Assembly: GCA_022823605.1 (NCBI GenBank)
Contig: JAJEHS010000004.1
Location: 211,190 to 275,189, forward strand
Reading direction: 5' to 3'
Origin: Paracoccaceae bacterium
GTDB taxonomy: Bacteria; Pseudomonadota; Alphaproteobacteria; Rhodobacterales; Rhodobacteraceae
Length of the DNA: 64,000 bases
A model generated the notes under the pieces. That model was not told the origin of the DNA and did not search any database. It worked only from the letters and a program-made list of their open reading frames with translations. The position numbers and the translations under genes were made by a program. Positions within the stretch are counted from its first letter, which is position 1. Every line of letters begins with the position of its first letter. Shown in pieces: positions 56,775-64,000 of the stretch.

Positions 56775-58166
56775 CTACACTAATGATGAACCATCTCCCG
56801 AACCTGATTTGGACAGTTTTCTTCGAAATCTGAAGAAAAACAGAATAGAAGCAAAGCCCAGACCAATTATAAAGCCACCATATACTCCCTCCCCCTCGAG
56901 ACCAACATTAAAAGCAAGAAAATAACTCGCGGGTATACCCACTACCCAGTAACTTATTGCAGCTATGATCATGGGGATCAGTGTGTCCTTCAATCCCCTC
57001 AAGAAACCAAGCAACACAGCCTGAAAGGCATCAAACAGCTGAAAAAAGGCAGCAAATAGCAGGATTTTCATTCCAATGCCCAGAACATCTCTAGTTTCAG
57101 GTGTGTCCTCTTTCAGGAAGACGGAAATAAGTGTTTCGGGGAATAGAAGGAATATGGTTATAACAACACAGGCAGCCATCAGATTCAACTCGAGAATTGC
57201 ATTCGCAATGGTTTTTATTTCTATCGGATCATTTCTCCCCAGGGCACTGCTGATTTGGGTTGTTCCGGCATAGGACAGGCCGTAATAAATCATGAATACC
57301 ATGGCACAAATCTCAATCACGATGCCATGGGCAGCAAGTGAAGCAGTATTGATCCAGCCCATCATGATGGCAGCCCCTGAAAAAAAGGATGCCTCGGCAA
57401 TCATGGCTGCACAGATGGGCCATCCCAGATTGAAAATTTCCCTGAAACTCGAAGAGTGAAAGGAAAGGAAATTCGAAAACAACTTATAGGGCAGGAAATC
57501 CCTTACCCTAATCAGAAAAGCAAGCATGATCAGCAAGGCCAGTGAATGGGAAACAGTCGAAGCTATTGCAGCACCCCTTACACCCAACTCAGGAAAGCCG
57601 AAATTTCCGAAAATCAACAGATAGTTAGCAAAAATGTTGAACAGCGCACCAAGCAGAGTTGAAACGAAAATGATCTTCGGTCTAACCAGGGCCAGAAAAA
57701 AGGCCTTGAACACCATCAAAATCAGTGCCGGAAAAAGTCCCCACATGGCATAAAGAAGATAATCAGCGGCCAATTCGGATATTGCCGGATCTTGTCCCAT
57801 CAGCAGGAATATGGGCTGTGAAAACCACATGGGTATCAACATGACCAAACAATAGAGAATGGTAATCCAGCAACCCATGCGAATGTAACGGCGAACCATC
57901 CATGATTTGTGACTGCCCTCGGCATTTGAAGCCAGCGAGATTACAGCTACAGAAAAACCTGATCCGGTTATCATCAGAAAAACAAAAATGGTTGCTCCCA
58001 GTACACCTGCTGCAAGGGCATCAACACTATACCGTCCAAGCATGATGGTATCTGTCAAATGCTTGACTGCATGTGCAATGTTACTCCCTATTAGGGGAAT
58101 CGCCAATGCCAAGGTAGCCCGATAGGCATCAATTCTATTGCCGGAAAGTAGTTTCTGTACAAGCAT
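56775..58166 (-). CDS. MATE-family efflux transporter
   Basis: 463 aa with 12 hydrophobic segments. The N-terminal AIPLIGSNIAHAVKHLTDTIMLGRYSVDALAAG is a MATE signature, repeated in weaker form in the second half (ASFFSGAAIMMGWINTASLAAHG). Exports cationic drugs or metabolites using Na+ or H+. Its C terminus is short and charged. Ends facing glnA. Confidence 0.9.
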   Translation of the reverse strand: MLVQKLLSGNRIDAYRATLALAIPLIGSNIAHAVKHLTDTIMLGRYSVDALAAGVLGATIFVFLMITGSGFSVAVISLASNAEGSHKSWMVRRYIRMGCWITILYCLVMLIPMWFSQPIFLLMGQDPAISELAADYLLYAMWGLFPALILMVFKAFFLALVRPKIIFVSTLLGALFNIFANYLLIFGNFGFPELGVRGAAIASTVSHSLALLIMLAFLIRVRDFLPYKLFSNFLSFHSSSFREIFNLGWPICAAMIAEASFFSGAAIMMGWINTASLAAHGIVIEICAMVFMIYYGLSYAGTTQISSALGRNDPIEIKTIANAILELNLMAACVVITIFLLFPETLISVFLKEDTPETRDVLGIGMKILLFAAFFQLFDAFQAVLLGFLRGLKDTLIPMIIAAISYWVVGIPASYFLAFNVGLEGEGVYGGFIIGLGFASILFFFRFRRKLSKSGSGDGSSLV

Positions 58167-58344
58167 GATTAAATTTCTGGAGCAATCAGTTTTCCCTGAG
58201 ACATGAATTAAACCAAAGCTAGTGGTTTAAAAATTAGAATCTCTTTTGTTTGAAATCAGAAGGAGAATGTCCAATATATATTGTTGCAGGAACAATAATT
58301 TACGCCGTGAGAATAATAAGTTGTAAAAATTTGGATTTTCAGGG

Positions 58345-58353
58345 TTATCCACA
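58345..58353 (+). promoter_or_regulatory. Perfect DnaA box upstream of parE
   Basis: TTATCCACA occurs 89 bp before the parE ATG in an AT-rich region, with a partial copy (GTCCACAAT) 28 bp further on. A replication-linked control of parE is conceivable; a single full box is not an origin. Confidence 0.4.
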
Positions 58354-58442
58354 ACAAAATTTAATGAACAGTCCACAATATATTGCATTAAGTATGCATT
58401 TTTTACTATATATAGTGGTAAGCAGACATATTGAGCAGAAAA

Positions 58443-60410
58443 ATGGATTTATTTTCACAAGACCAACTTGAAGATAATTCTTATAGTGCTGAAGATATAG
58501 AAGTCCTTGAGGGTTTAACTCCTGTACGACGTCATCCCGGGATGTATATTGGTGGCACCGATGAGAAATCGCTTCATCACTTGGCCGCAGAAATTATAGA
58601 TAACGCAATGGACGAAGCCGTCGCCGGCTTTGCCGACCGGATTGATATTGAATTTCACGAGGATTGCAGTTTGACCGTCAGGGATAACGGCCGGGGTATT
58701 CCCATTGATCCCCATCCAAAATTCCCAGACAAGTCGGCCCTTGAAGTAATTCTTACCACTCTTCATGCTGGTGGTAAATTCTCCAACAAGATTTATACCA
58801 CTTCCGGTGGTCTCCATGGGGTTGGCATTTCCGTTGTAAATGCCCTTTCCGAATATATGGAAGTGGAAGTAGCCCGTAATCAGGAATTGTACACCCAGAG
58901 TTTTTCCAGAGGCATACCCACAAATGAACTAGCCCATGCCGGCAAGATTTACAATCGGCGGGGAACTTCCGTGAGGTTTTTGCCGGACAAGGAAATCTTT
59001 GGTAACAAGATCAAATTGAAACCAGGCATCATATTCAAGTTGGTACGGGCCAAGGCATTCCTTTTTTCCGGGGTCAAAATCACCTGGGTTTGCAATTATG
59101 AAACACCGGAGATTCCACCTAAGGCAGTTTTTCACTTTCCCGGAGGACTTTCCGACTTTTTATCGGAAACAACAAATGATTCGGAAATGCTCGCGGAAAA
59201 CCATTTTGTCGGCAAGGTTGATTTTTCAGAAAAGTTTGGCAAAAAATCCGTAGGTTCCGTTGAATGGGCCCTCAACTGGGGGCCCTATTTGGATGGTTAT
59301 AGCCATTCCTTTTGCAATACCATACCGACATCATTGGGTGGAACTCATGAATCGGGCTTCTGGGCAGCCATTCTCAAGGGGTTGAAAACCTACGGTGGGA
59401 TAATCGGGAACAAACAGATCGAGCAAATTATCAGGGAGGACATACAATCCAATGGATGTGCCCTATTGTCCTGCTTTATCCAAGATCCAAGATTCTCGGG
59501 ACAAACCAAGGAACGACTGGTAACCTCTGGTGCCCAACGGCTGGTTGAAAATTCCGTCAGGGATCATTTCGAAAACTGGCTGGTCGGAAATCCCAAGGTC
59601 TCCAACCAGTTGATTGATTTGGTTACCCTGAGGGCTGATGAAAGAATACGAAGGAAAAAGGCTAAGATCGCAAGTCGCAAGACTGCGATCAATAAATTGA
59701 GACTGCCTGGCAAACTGGTCGATTGTTCGTGTACGGATCCAGAAAATTCGGAAATTTTTCTGGTGGAAGGTGATTCGGCTGGTGGCTCAGCCAAAATGGC
59801 CAGAGACAGAAATACCCAAGCCTTGCTTCCCTTGCGAGGTAAGATTTTGAATGTCCTTGGTGCTGCCTCCTCCAAGATCACGACCAATAATGAAATAAAG
59901 GATATTTGTCAGGCACTCGGCGTTGAAATGGGCAGTGGCTTCAGGTTGGAAGATTTGCGTTATGAGAAGATCATCATCATGACCGATGCTGATGTCGATG
60001 GTGCTCATATTGCTTCCCTTTTGATGACCTTTTTCTATTCCCAAATGAAACCAATCGTCGAGAATGGACATCTGTATCTCGCCTGCCCTCCCCTGTACCG
60101 TCTTTCCCAAGGGCCGATAAAGGTTTATGCTCTCGATGATAGTACCAAGGAAGAGCTTATGGAAAAGGGGTTGGGAGGTCGTGGTCCTGTCAGGGTTTCC
60201 AGATTCAAGGGTCTGGGTGAAATGGATGCCAAGGATTTGAAAAATACCACCATGAACCCTGATTCCCGCACGCTTCTCAAAGTTTCTGTCGCTCCTGAAG
60301 AGGATGATGATACAGACGATCTAATTTCACGGCTGATGGGTAGAAAGGCCGAGGAAAGGTTCATGTTCATCCAGGAAAAGGCTTCTTTTGCCGAGAATCT
60401 GGATATTTGA
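58443..60410 (+). CDS. parE: DNA topoisomerase IV subunit B
   Basis: 655 aa from ATG 58443; a TTG at 58431 is less likely. GHKL ATPase: AAEIIDNAMDEAVAGF, VRDNGRGIPIDPHP and TSGGLHGVGISVVNALS. TOPRIM: FLVEGDSAGGSAKMARDR, PLRGKILNV, IIIMTDADVDGAHIASLLMTFF. The QK-rich insertion of GyrB is absent and the length fits ParE. Unlinks replicated chromosomes with ParC, which is not in the window. Convergent with the ABC-F gene, three bases apart. Confidence 0.93.
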   Translation: MDLFSQDQLEDNSYSAEDIEVLEGLTPVRRHPGMYIGGTDEKSLHHLAAEIIDNAMDEAVAGFADRIDIEFHEDCSLTVRDNGRGIPIDPHPKFPDKSALEVILTTLHAGGKFSNKIYTTSGGLHGVGISVVNALSEYMEVEVARNQELYTQSFSRGIPTNELAHAGKIYNRRGTSVRFLPDKEIFGNKIKLKPGIIFKLVRAKAFLFSGVKITWVCNYETPEIPPKAVFHFPGGLSDFLSETTNDSEMLAENHFVGKVDFSEKFGKKSVGSVEWALNWGPYLDGYSHSFCNTIPTSLGGTHESGFWAAILKGLKTYGGIIGNKQIEQIIREDIQSNGCALLSCFIQDPRFSGQTKERLVTSGAQRLVENSVRDHFENWLVGNPKVSNQLIDLVTLRADERIRRKKAKIASRKTAINKLRLPGKLVDCSCTDPENSEIFLVEGDSAGGSAKMARDRNTQALLPLRGKILNVLGAASSKITTNNEIKDICQALGVEMGSGFRLEDLRYEKIIIMTDADVDGAHIASLLMTFFYSQMKPIVENGHLYLACPPLYRLSQGPIKVYALDDSTKEELMEKGLGGRGPVRVSRFKGLGEMDAKDLKNTTMNPDSRTLLKVSVAPEEDDDTDDLISRLMGRKAEERFMFIQEKASFAENLDI

Positions 60411-60413
60411 TCC

Positions 60414-62234
60414 TTATTCTTCCTGCTTACTTGCAAGTTGATACCATTCCTCTTCCAGGGAAATCAATTTGGCCTGCTCAGCTACCAAATCGTTGGTTAA
60501 CGCTTCAAACAAACTGGAATTATTTGAATAAAGGTTTGGATCTTCCAGTTTGACCGTCAATTCGGATATCCTTGCTTCCTTGTTTTCTATAAGATCAGGC
60601 AGGATTTCCAAGCGATGCCTTTCAGTAAAGGAAAGCAAATTCCCATTGATTGATTTGGGTGTCGGTTTTTCTTTTTTCTTTTGGATTTTGGCTGTTGGTA
60701 AATAGGTATTTCCAGTACCGACAGGATTCTTTTTCTGCTTCAGGTAATCAGACCAGCCTCCACTGTAGGCCTGCCATTTGCCATTACCTTCATAAGCAAT
60801 GGTGATGTTGGCCACATTATCGATAAAATCTCGGTCGTGGGATACGAATGCCACTGTACCCCTGTAGTTGGCCAGAATTTCCTTCAACATATCCAGGGTT
60901 TCAACATCCAAATCATTTGTTGGTTCATCAAGTGCCAGAAAATTGCTTTCCCGCAAGAATATCTTGGCCAGCAACATTCTACCCAATTCACCACCTGACA
61001 GGGACTTCAACGGAGATTTTGCTTTCCAATATTCGAATTGGAACTTCTTGATATAGGAAATTATGTGGAGGCCCCTTCCCTGAAAAATCACCTGGTCAGG
61101 CTGATCCCTTGTATTTGCTCCCTTACCGACCAAGAATTCCTGGACACTGATGTTCAAATTTTCCAGAGTCCTGTCCTGCCACATTGCTGCCAGATCAAAA
61201 TTGTATCCCAACCTGACTTTCCCCCGGTCAACTCCGATTTCCTTTGTCAGTGATTTTAACAAAGTCGATTTGCCGGCCCCATTAGGGCCAACGATGGCAA
61301 TTCTGTCACCTTTCAGAATCCGCAATGAAAAATCCCTGATGATCTCCCTATCACCGAGAGTCTTATCGATATTGAACGCTTCCAATACCATTTGGGTGTC
61401 ACTTTTCGGCTGGTTGATATTTACAGAAAAGGTAGTTTCCCGCTGGGCAAACTCAGCTCTTTTCTCCCTCAGTTTTTCCAAGGCCTTCAATCTGCCTTGA
61501 TTTCTTTTTCGTCGCGCACTAATCCCTTCCCTCGACCAAAGGGTTTCCGTTCTTATCCGTCGGTCCAACTTGGTTCGATGGGTATTTTCCAGATCAAGGA
61601 TTTCCTCCTGCCACTCCTCAAACCTGCCGTATCCATAGGGGCAAATACGCAATTTTCCACGATCCAGCCAAAAGGTTCTACCTCCCATGTTTGACAAAAG
61701 CTTCCTGTCGTGACTTATCACGACAAAGGTTTTGGCAGAGGTCTTGATTGTTTCCTCCAACCAGAGAATGGCATTGATATCCAAATGGTTTGTTGGTTCA
61801 TCCAGCAGATACAGGTCCCGTTCCTTGGCAAAAACCCTGGCTAGTGCTGCCTTTCGCTTCTCTCCACCTGAGGATTCATCAACAAGGGCATCAGGATTAA
61901 ATCCCAATACCTGTGCTGTAACATCAACCAGATATTTTTCACTATCAGCAAGTCCTCTGGAGGTAAAATCACCCAAGGTACGGCAGTTGTCAAAATTTTC
62001 CTTTTGACCCAGATAGGCAACCCTTAGGCCTTTGCTATTGTCTATTTCACCATGATCAGGTTCGATATCTCCAGAGATTACCTTGAACAAGGTGGATTTG
62101 CCACAACCATTGCGCCCCACCAGAGATACCTTATCCCCCTCATGAAGGTTAAAGGAAATGCTTGAGAACAACGGATCACTACCAAAGTTCACTTCCACTT
62201 CCTGAACACGTGTCTGGAGATTTAACTGCATCAA
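60414..62234 (-). CDS. ABC-F family ATPase (Uup-like)
   Basis: 606 aa, two ABC domains without membrane part. Domain 1: LVGRNGCGKSTLFK, SSGGEKRKAALARV, DLYLLDEPTNHLD. Domain 2: IVGPNGAGKSTLLKSL, LSGGELGRMLLAKI, NFLALDEPTNDLD. The linker is charged (RRKRNQGRLKALEKLREKRAE) and a C-terminal coiled coil (last 70 residues) is typical of Uup. Such proteins act on ribosomes or DNA junctions rather than transport. MM at the start leaves a three-base ambiguity (62234 or 62231). Confidence 0.92.
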   Translation of the reverse strand: MMQLNLQTRVQEVEVNFGSDPLFSSISFNLHEGDKVSLVGRNGCGKSTLFKVISGDIEPDHGEIDNSKGLRVAYLGQKENFDNCRTLGDFTSRGLADSEKYLVDVTAQVLGFNPDALVDESSGGEKRKAALARVFAKERDLYLLDEPTNHLDINAILWLEETIKTSAKTFVVISHDRKLLSNMGGRTFWLDRGKLRICPYGYGRFEEWQEEILDLENTHRTKLDRRIRTETLWSREGISARRKRNQGRLKALEKLREKRAEFAQRETTFSVNINQPKSDTQMVLEAFNIDKTLGDREIIRDFSLRILKGDRIAIVGPNGAGKSTLLKSLTKEIGVDRGKVRLGYNFDLAAMWQDRTLENLNISVQEFLVGKGANTRDQPDQVIFQGRGLHIISYIKKFQFEYWKAKSPLKSLSGGELGRMLLAKIFLRESNFLALDEPTNDLDVETLDMLKEILANYRGTVAFVSHDRDFIDNVANITIAYEGNGKWQAYSGGWSDYLKQKKNPVGTGNTYLPTAKIQKKKEKPTPKSINGNLLSFTERHRLEILPDLIENKEARISELTVKLEDPNLYSNNSSLFEALTNDLVAEQAKLISLEEEWYQLASKQEE

Positions 62235-62710
62235 TTACTTCGAGAATTCATTTTACCATTTTAGCCAATGTAATAATCTATATTTGATTAGTATTTAAGT
62301 GGTTAGGCCATGACATAAAAAATATGGGATTCTTATGGGCCTAATTGCAACGGGTTTTTCATTTTACCTGATTTTTTCTCAATTCATAAATAACTTCCCA
62401 TTCAATCAGTTGCAAAAAGATGCCGGGCGAGTACCCAATGCTGCATGACTCCATAATGCATGAACACCATTCAACCATGGTGCCAAACTCTTATCCGGTT
62501 CGGTGGATGGCCCTCCGGCCAGCTCCGGGACCCAAACCCATCCCCAAAGCGGTTGGCACGATTTGGCTCGATGAACATGTACGCGATCATGATGATAATC
62601 CGCAAGCGCAATGTTTTGGCAGCAGGGTTGTACAGGCGCGTATCTCGCGGTAGGCATTTCTCCGCCGCGATGGCATTCTCAAGGACATAGGCGAAAAGGT
62701 TGATGTTTAG
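62235..62710. other. Non-coding, mobile-derived stretch
   Basis: The first 170 bp are AT-rich with no features. From about 62410 base composition becomes more GC-rich, and several short frames run on both strands without a start, ribosome-binding site or family motif. This looks like decayed foreign DNA that leads into the relaxase remnant. Confidence 0.3.
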
Positions 62711-62911
62711 GTTCTTGCGACGCTTGAACGGCGTGATTTGGAAACCGCTTCCAAAACCATTGCTCGCAAACTAGGAAAAGAGTTCACAGATGCGCCTTGA
62801 TCAGGACTGATCAACAGCAATTATATGGGGCGTTTTGATCGGTCAAGCGGACGCTATGCAGTTGTCGAACGAAGCAAAGACTTTTCCCTCTTACCATGGC
62901 ACAAAGAGTGA
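62711..62911 (+). pseudogene. Possible relaxase (DUF3363-type) C-terminal remnant
   Basis: One plus-strand frame reads TLERRDLETASKTIARKLGK, then a TGA, then MGRFDRSSGRYAVVERSKDF and SLLPWHKE before a stop. The order LERRDL...LG...SGRYA-hydrophobic-E...F-LVPW is like the C-terminal domain of VirD2/TraI-type mobilisation relaxases. The remainder of the gene is missing. It suggests an integrated plasmid or conjugative element. The match is from memory of the family pattern. Confidence 0.45.
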
Positions 62912-63110
62912 TGGACCACAATCTCGACAAATAGATCAGCGGTATCGTCCGTGGGCGTCAAATTTCTTGGAGGTTCACGAGAGACCGGAGATTGAATGAT
63001 GAAGCTGTCAATCAGAGCGATGATGGCTTGAAGGAAGTTTATGCCCCAACCACATAAACTTGTCAGAAGTCTGCCCAGCCTATTCGATAGCTTGTTTTTT
63101 ATGGAATCTA
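62912..63110. other. 200-bp gap between relaxase remnant and hipA
   Basis: A minus-strand frame covers this stretch and overlaps the hipA end, but it shows no known motif and has no independent support. Nothing else is visible. Confidence 0.3.
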
Positions 63111-64000
63111 TTACCAAGAAAGGCGGAGGGTGCACAATACATGGTCCTGTAATGCCTTTGGTATATCTAGCTCTATTGCTTTTTGGTGCCAAGTCGAGAA
63201 CGCATCAACGGTTTGTTCAAGGACAATTTTTTCGTGGTTGCGCGGTAGCCCTGCAAATTTTGCAAGACGCTTCAGGTCTTCTACGGTGAAATCGCTTGTT
63301 TTGTTGTTGATGCTCAACTGGTGGAATCTTGTGAAATCGCTACCTTCGGCATGACAAAGATCATAAGCGGGCGCAATGCCCCAATTGCCCTGACGATCCA
63401 TCATGAACCCAAAGTTTTTCACATGGTCATCCTGATTACACCCGACTACATTAAAGACGATACGACGAAACTGCTCTTCAATCGCACTTTGCGACATGTC
63501 CAATTGTCGCATTGTCGTTAAGAGCTGCTCATAAGAATGAACACCACTTTCATAATAATCAAAATGACCTATGGCTGCGAAAGTTTGTACAAATTTCTTG
63601 CCACCTTTCTCATCACGGTCAAAACGTCTCGTCATGAAATGATTGCGCCCATTCTCACTGAAGATACGACTTTCCATCATGTCGATACCGCAGGCTTTTG
63701 CCATAAGGTGATAGCTGTATTCCAAAAGGCCGTAACCAGATGGGTCAGCCACCCCCCAGTCTCCACTGAAAGCAACACCGTCAAATTTAATCAGCCAATG
63801 TTCAAAGTTGGGTGGAAGGTCTAGCTGCCCTGAACGAACTTCGGTTGTCTCCGGGTTATAGGCAATAACAGCCTTGGCCCGAGCGCCGCCTGCGGATGTT
63901 CCAACACTGAGAATATCCAGTAAGGTGTTTTCTTCCTTACCGGGTGGTAGCTTGGTGTTGAGTGTTTTTTTATCTGCAAATGCCATTGACGCAAGATCAA
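63111..64000 (-). CDS. hipA: HipA-family serine/threonine kinase toxin (5' end outside window)
   Basis: About 296 C-terminal residues are visible; the frame is open to base 64000, and the internal ATG at 63986 is not the true start. Kinase features: SAGGARAKAVIAYN (the ATP-binding Ser-Gly loop), GLLEYSYHLMAKACGI, FMTRRFDR, then the catalytic NVVGCNQDDHVKNFGFMMD with the essential aspartates and NWGIAPAYDLC. HipA kinases phosphorylate an aminoacyl-tRNA synthetase and are kept silent by HipB, normally encoded directly upstream, which here means right of the window. Its setting next to a relaxase remnant suggests a mobile origin. Confidence 0.9.
   Translation of the reverse strand, partial: DLASMAFADKKTLNTKLPPGKEENTLLDILSVGTSAGGARAKAVIAYNPETTEVRSGQLDLPPNFEHWLIKFDGVAFSGDWGVADPSGYGLLEYSYHLMAKACGIDMMESRIFSENGRNHFMTRRFDRDEKGGKKFVQTFAAIGHFDYYESGVHSYEQLLTTMRQLDMSQSAIEEQFRRIVFNVVGCNQDDHVKNFGFMMDRQGNWGIAPAYDLCHAEGSDFTRFHQLSINNKTSDFTVEDLKRLAKFAGLPRNHEKIVLEQTVDAFSTWHQKAIELDIPKALQDHVLCTLRLSW

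Noticed and set aside
56740-56925. Proline-rich 61-codon plus-strand frame
   Set aside because: It is antisense to the C-terminal part of the MATE gene and begins inside the intergenic stem-loop.
62406-62657. Possible transposase fragment in the GC-richer stretch
   Set aside because: Frames on both strands were read, but no DDE, HNH or integrase signature could be identified.

Overview
The window reads as a chromosomal segment of an AT-leaning alphaproteobacterium. The support is gene order more than any single gene: tig-clpP-clpX followed by an NDUFA12-type complex I subunit, an MlaD protein and a DUF2155 protein; DsbA-like, accB, accC and aat in a row; rne divergent from mrcA with prfB nearby; a bactofilin beside an M23 peptidase; and a two-domain class II DAHP synthase. 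These blocks are familiar from Alphaproteobacteria. I cannot name the genus.

Layout. 1-6021 (minus strand) is a reductive pyrimidine degradation operon: NMT1-type binding protein, preT, preA, an M20-type amidohydrolase (beta-ureidopropionase-like) and dihydropyrimidinase, which runs off the left edge. 6449-11547 (minus) holds DAHP synthase, a PQQ-type sugar dehydrogenase and a large FAD/GcvT-fold demethylase. 11703-15525 holds a MobA-like transferase, two tRNA-Leu genes around an LCM-family methyltransferase, two membrane proteins and DsbB. 15974-22077 is a complete peptide-type ABC transporter operon. 22099-24060 holds an HNH endonuclease and an MFS carrier. 24223-26106 is an accessory patch: a divergent serine hydroxymethyltransferase between two transposase remnants. 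26628-34340 holds queA, a giant AsmA/YhdP-like protein, an M23 peptidase and bactofilin. 34417-51285 is core: prfB, an MFS exporter, mrcA, rne, dsbA-like, accBC, aat, DUF2155, mlaD, NDUFA12, clpX, clpP and tig, with tRNA-Leu(UAG) directly ahead of tig. 51573-53003 is a decayed aromatic-catabolism locus (LysR fragment and a hydroxyquinol dioxygenase with five stop codons). 53052-62234 holds nnrDE, glnB-glnA, a MATE exporter, parE and an ABC-F protein. 62235-64000 is a mobile-derived end with a relaxase remnant and a HipA kinase cut by the right edge.

The strongest unusual signal is the tRNA-Leu(UAA) gene at 12317-12607 (minus). It is interrupted after U34 of the anticodon by a 204-nt sequence with the core of a subgroup IC3 group I intron: P1 with a U.G at the splice site, P4, P7, P8, GAAA tetraloops in P2 and P9, and a terminal G. 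This position is the classical cyanobacterial/plastid site, while the intron core looks more like the short proteobacterial (Azoarcus-type) intron. Other points of note are a serine hydroxymethyltransferase with altered active-site residues and no canonical start codon (an AUA sits at the right distance from a good Shine-Dalgarno), and a trigger factor mRNA whose leader is only the 17 nt after a tRNA 3' end.

Signs of gene decay (IS630-like, IS3-like, relaxase, LysR and dioxygenase remnants) are concentrated in three patches. The core operons look intact.
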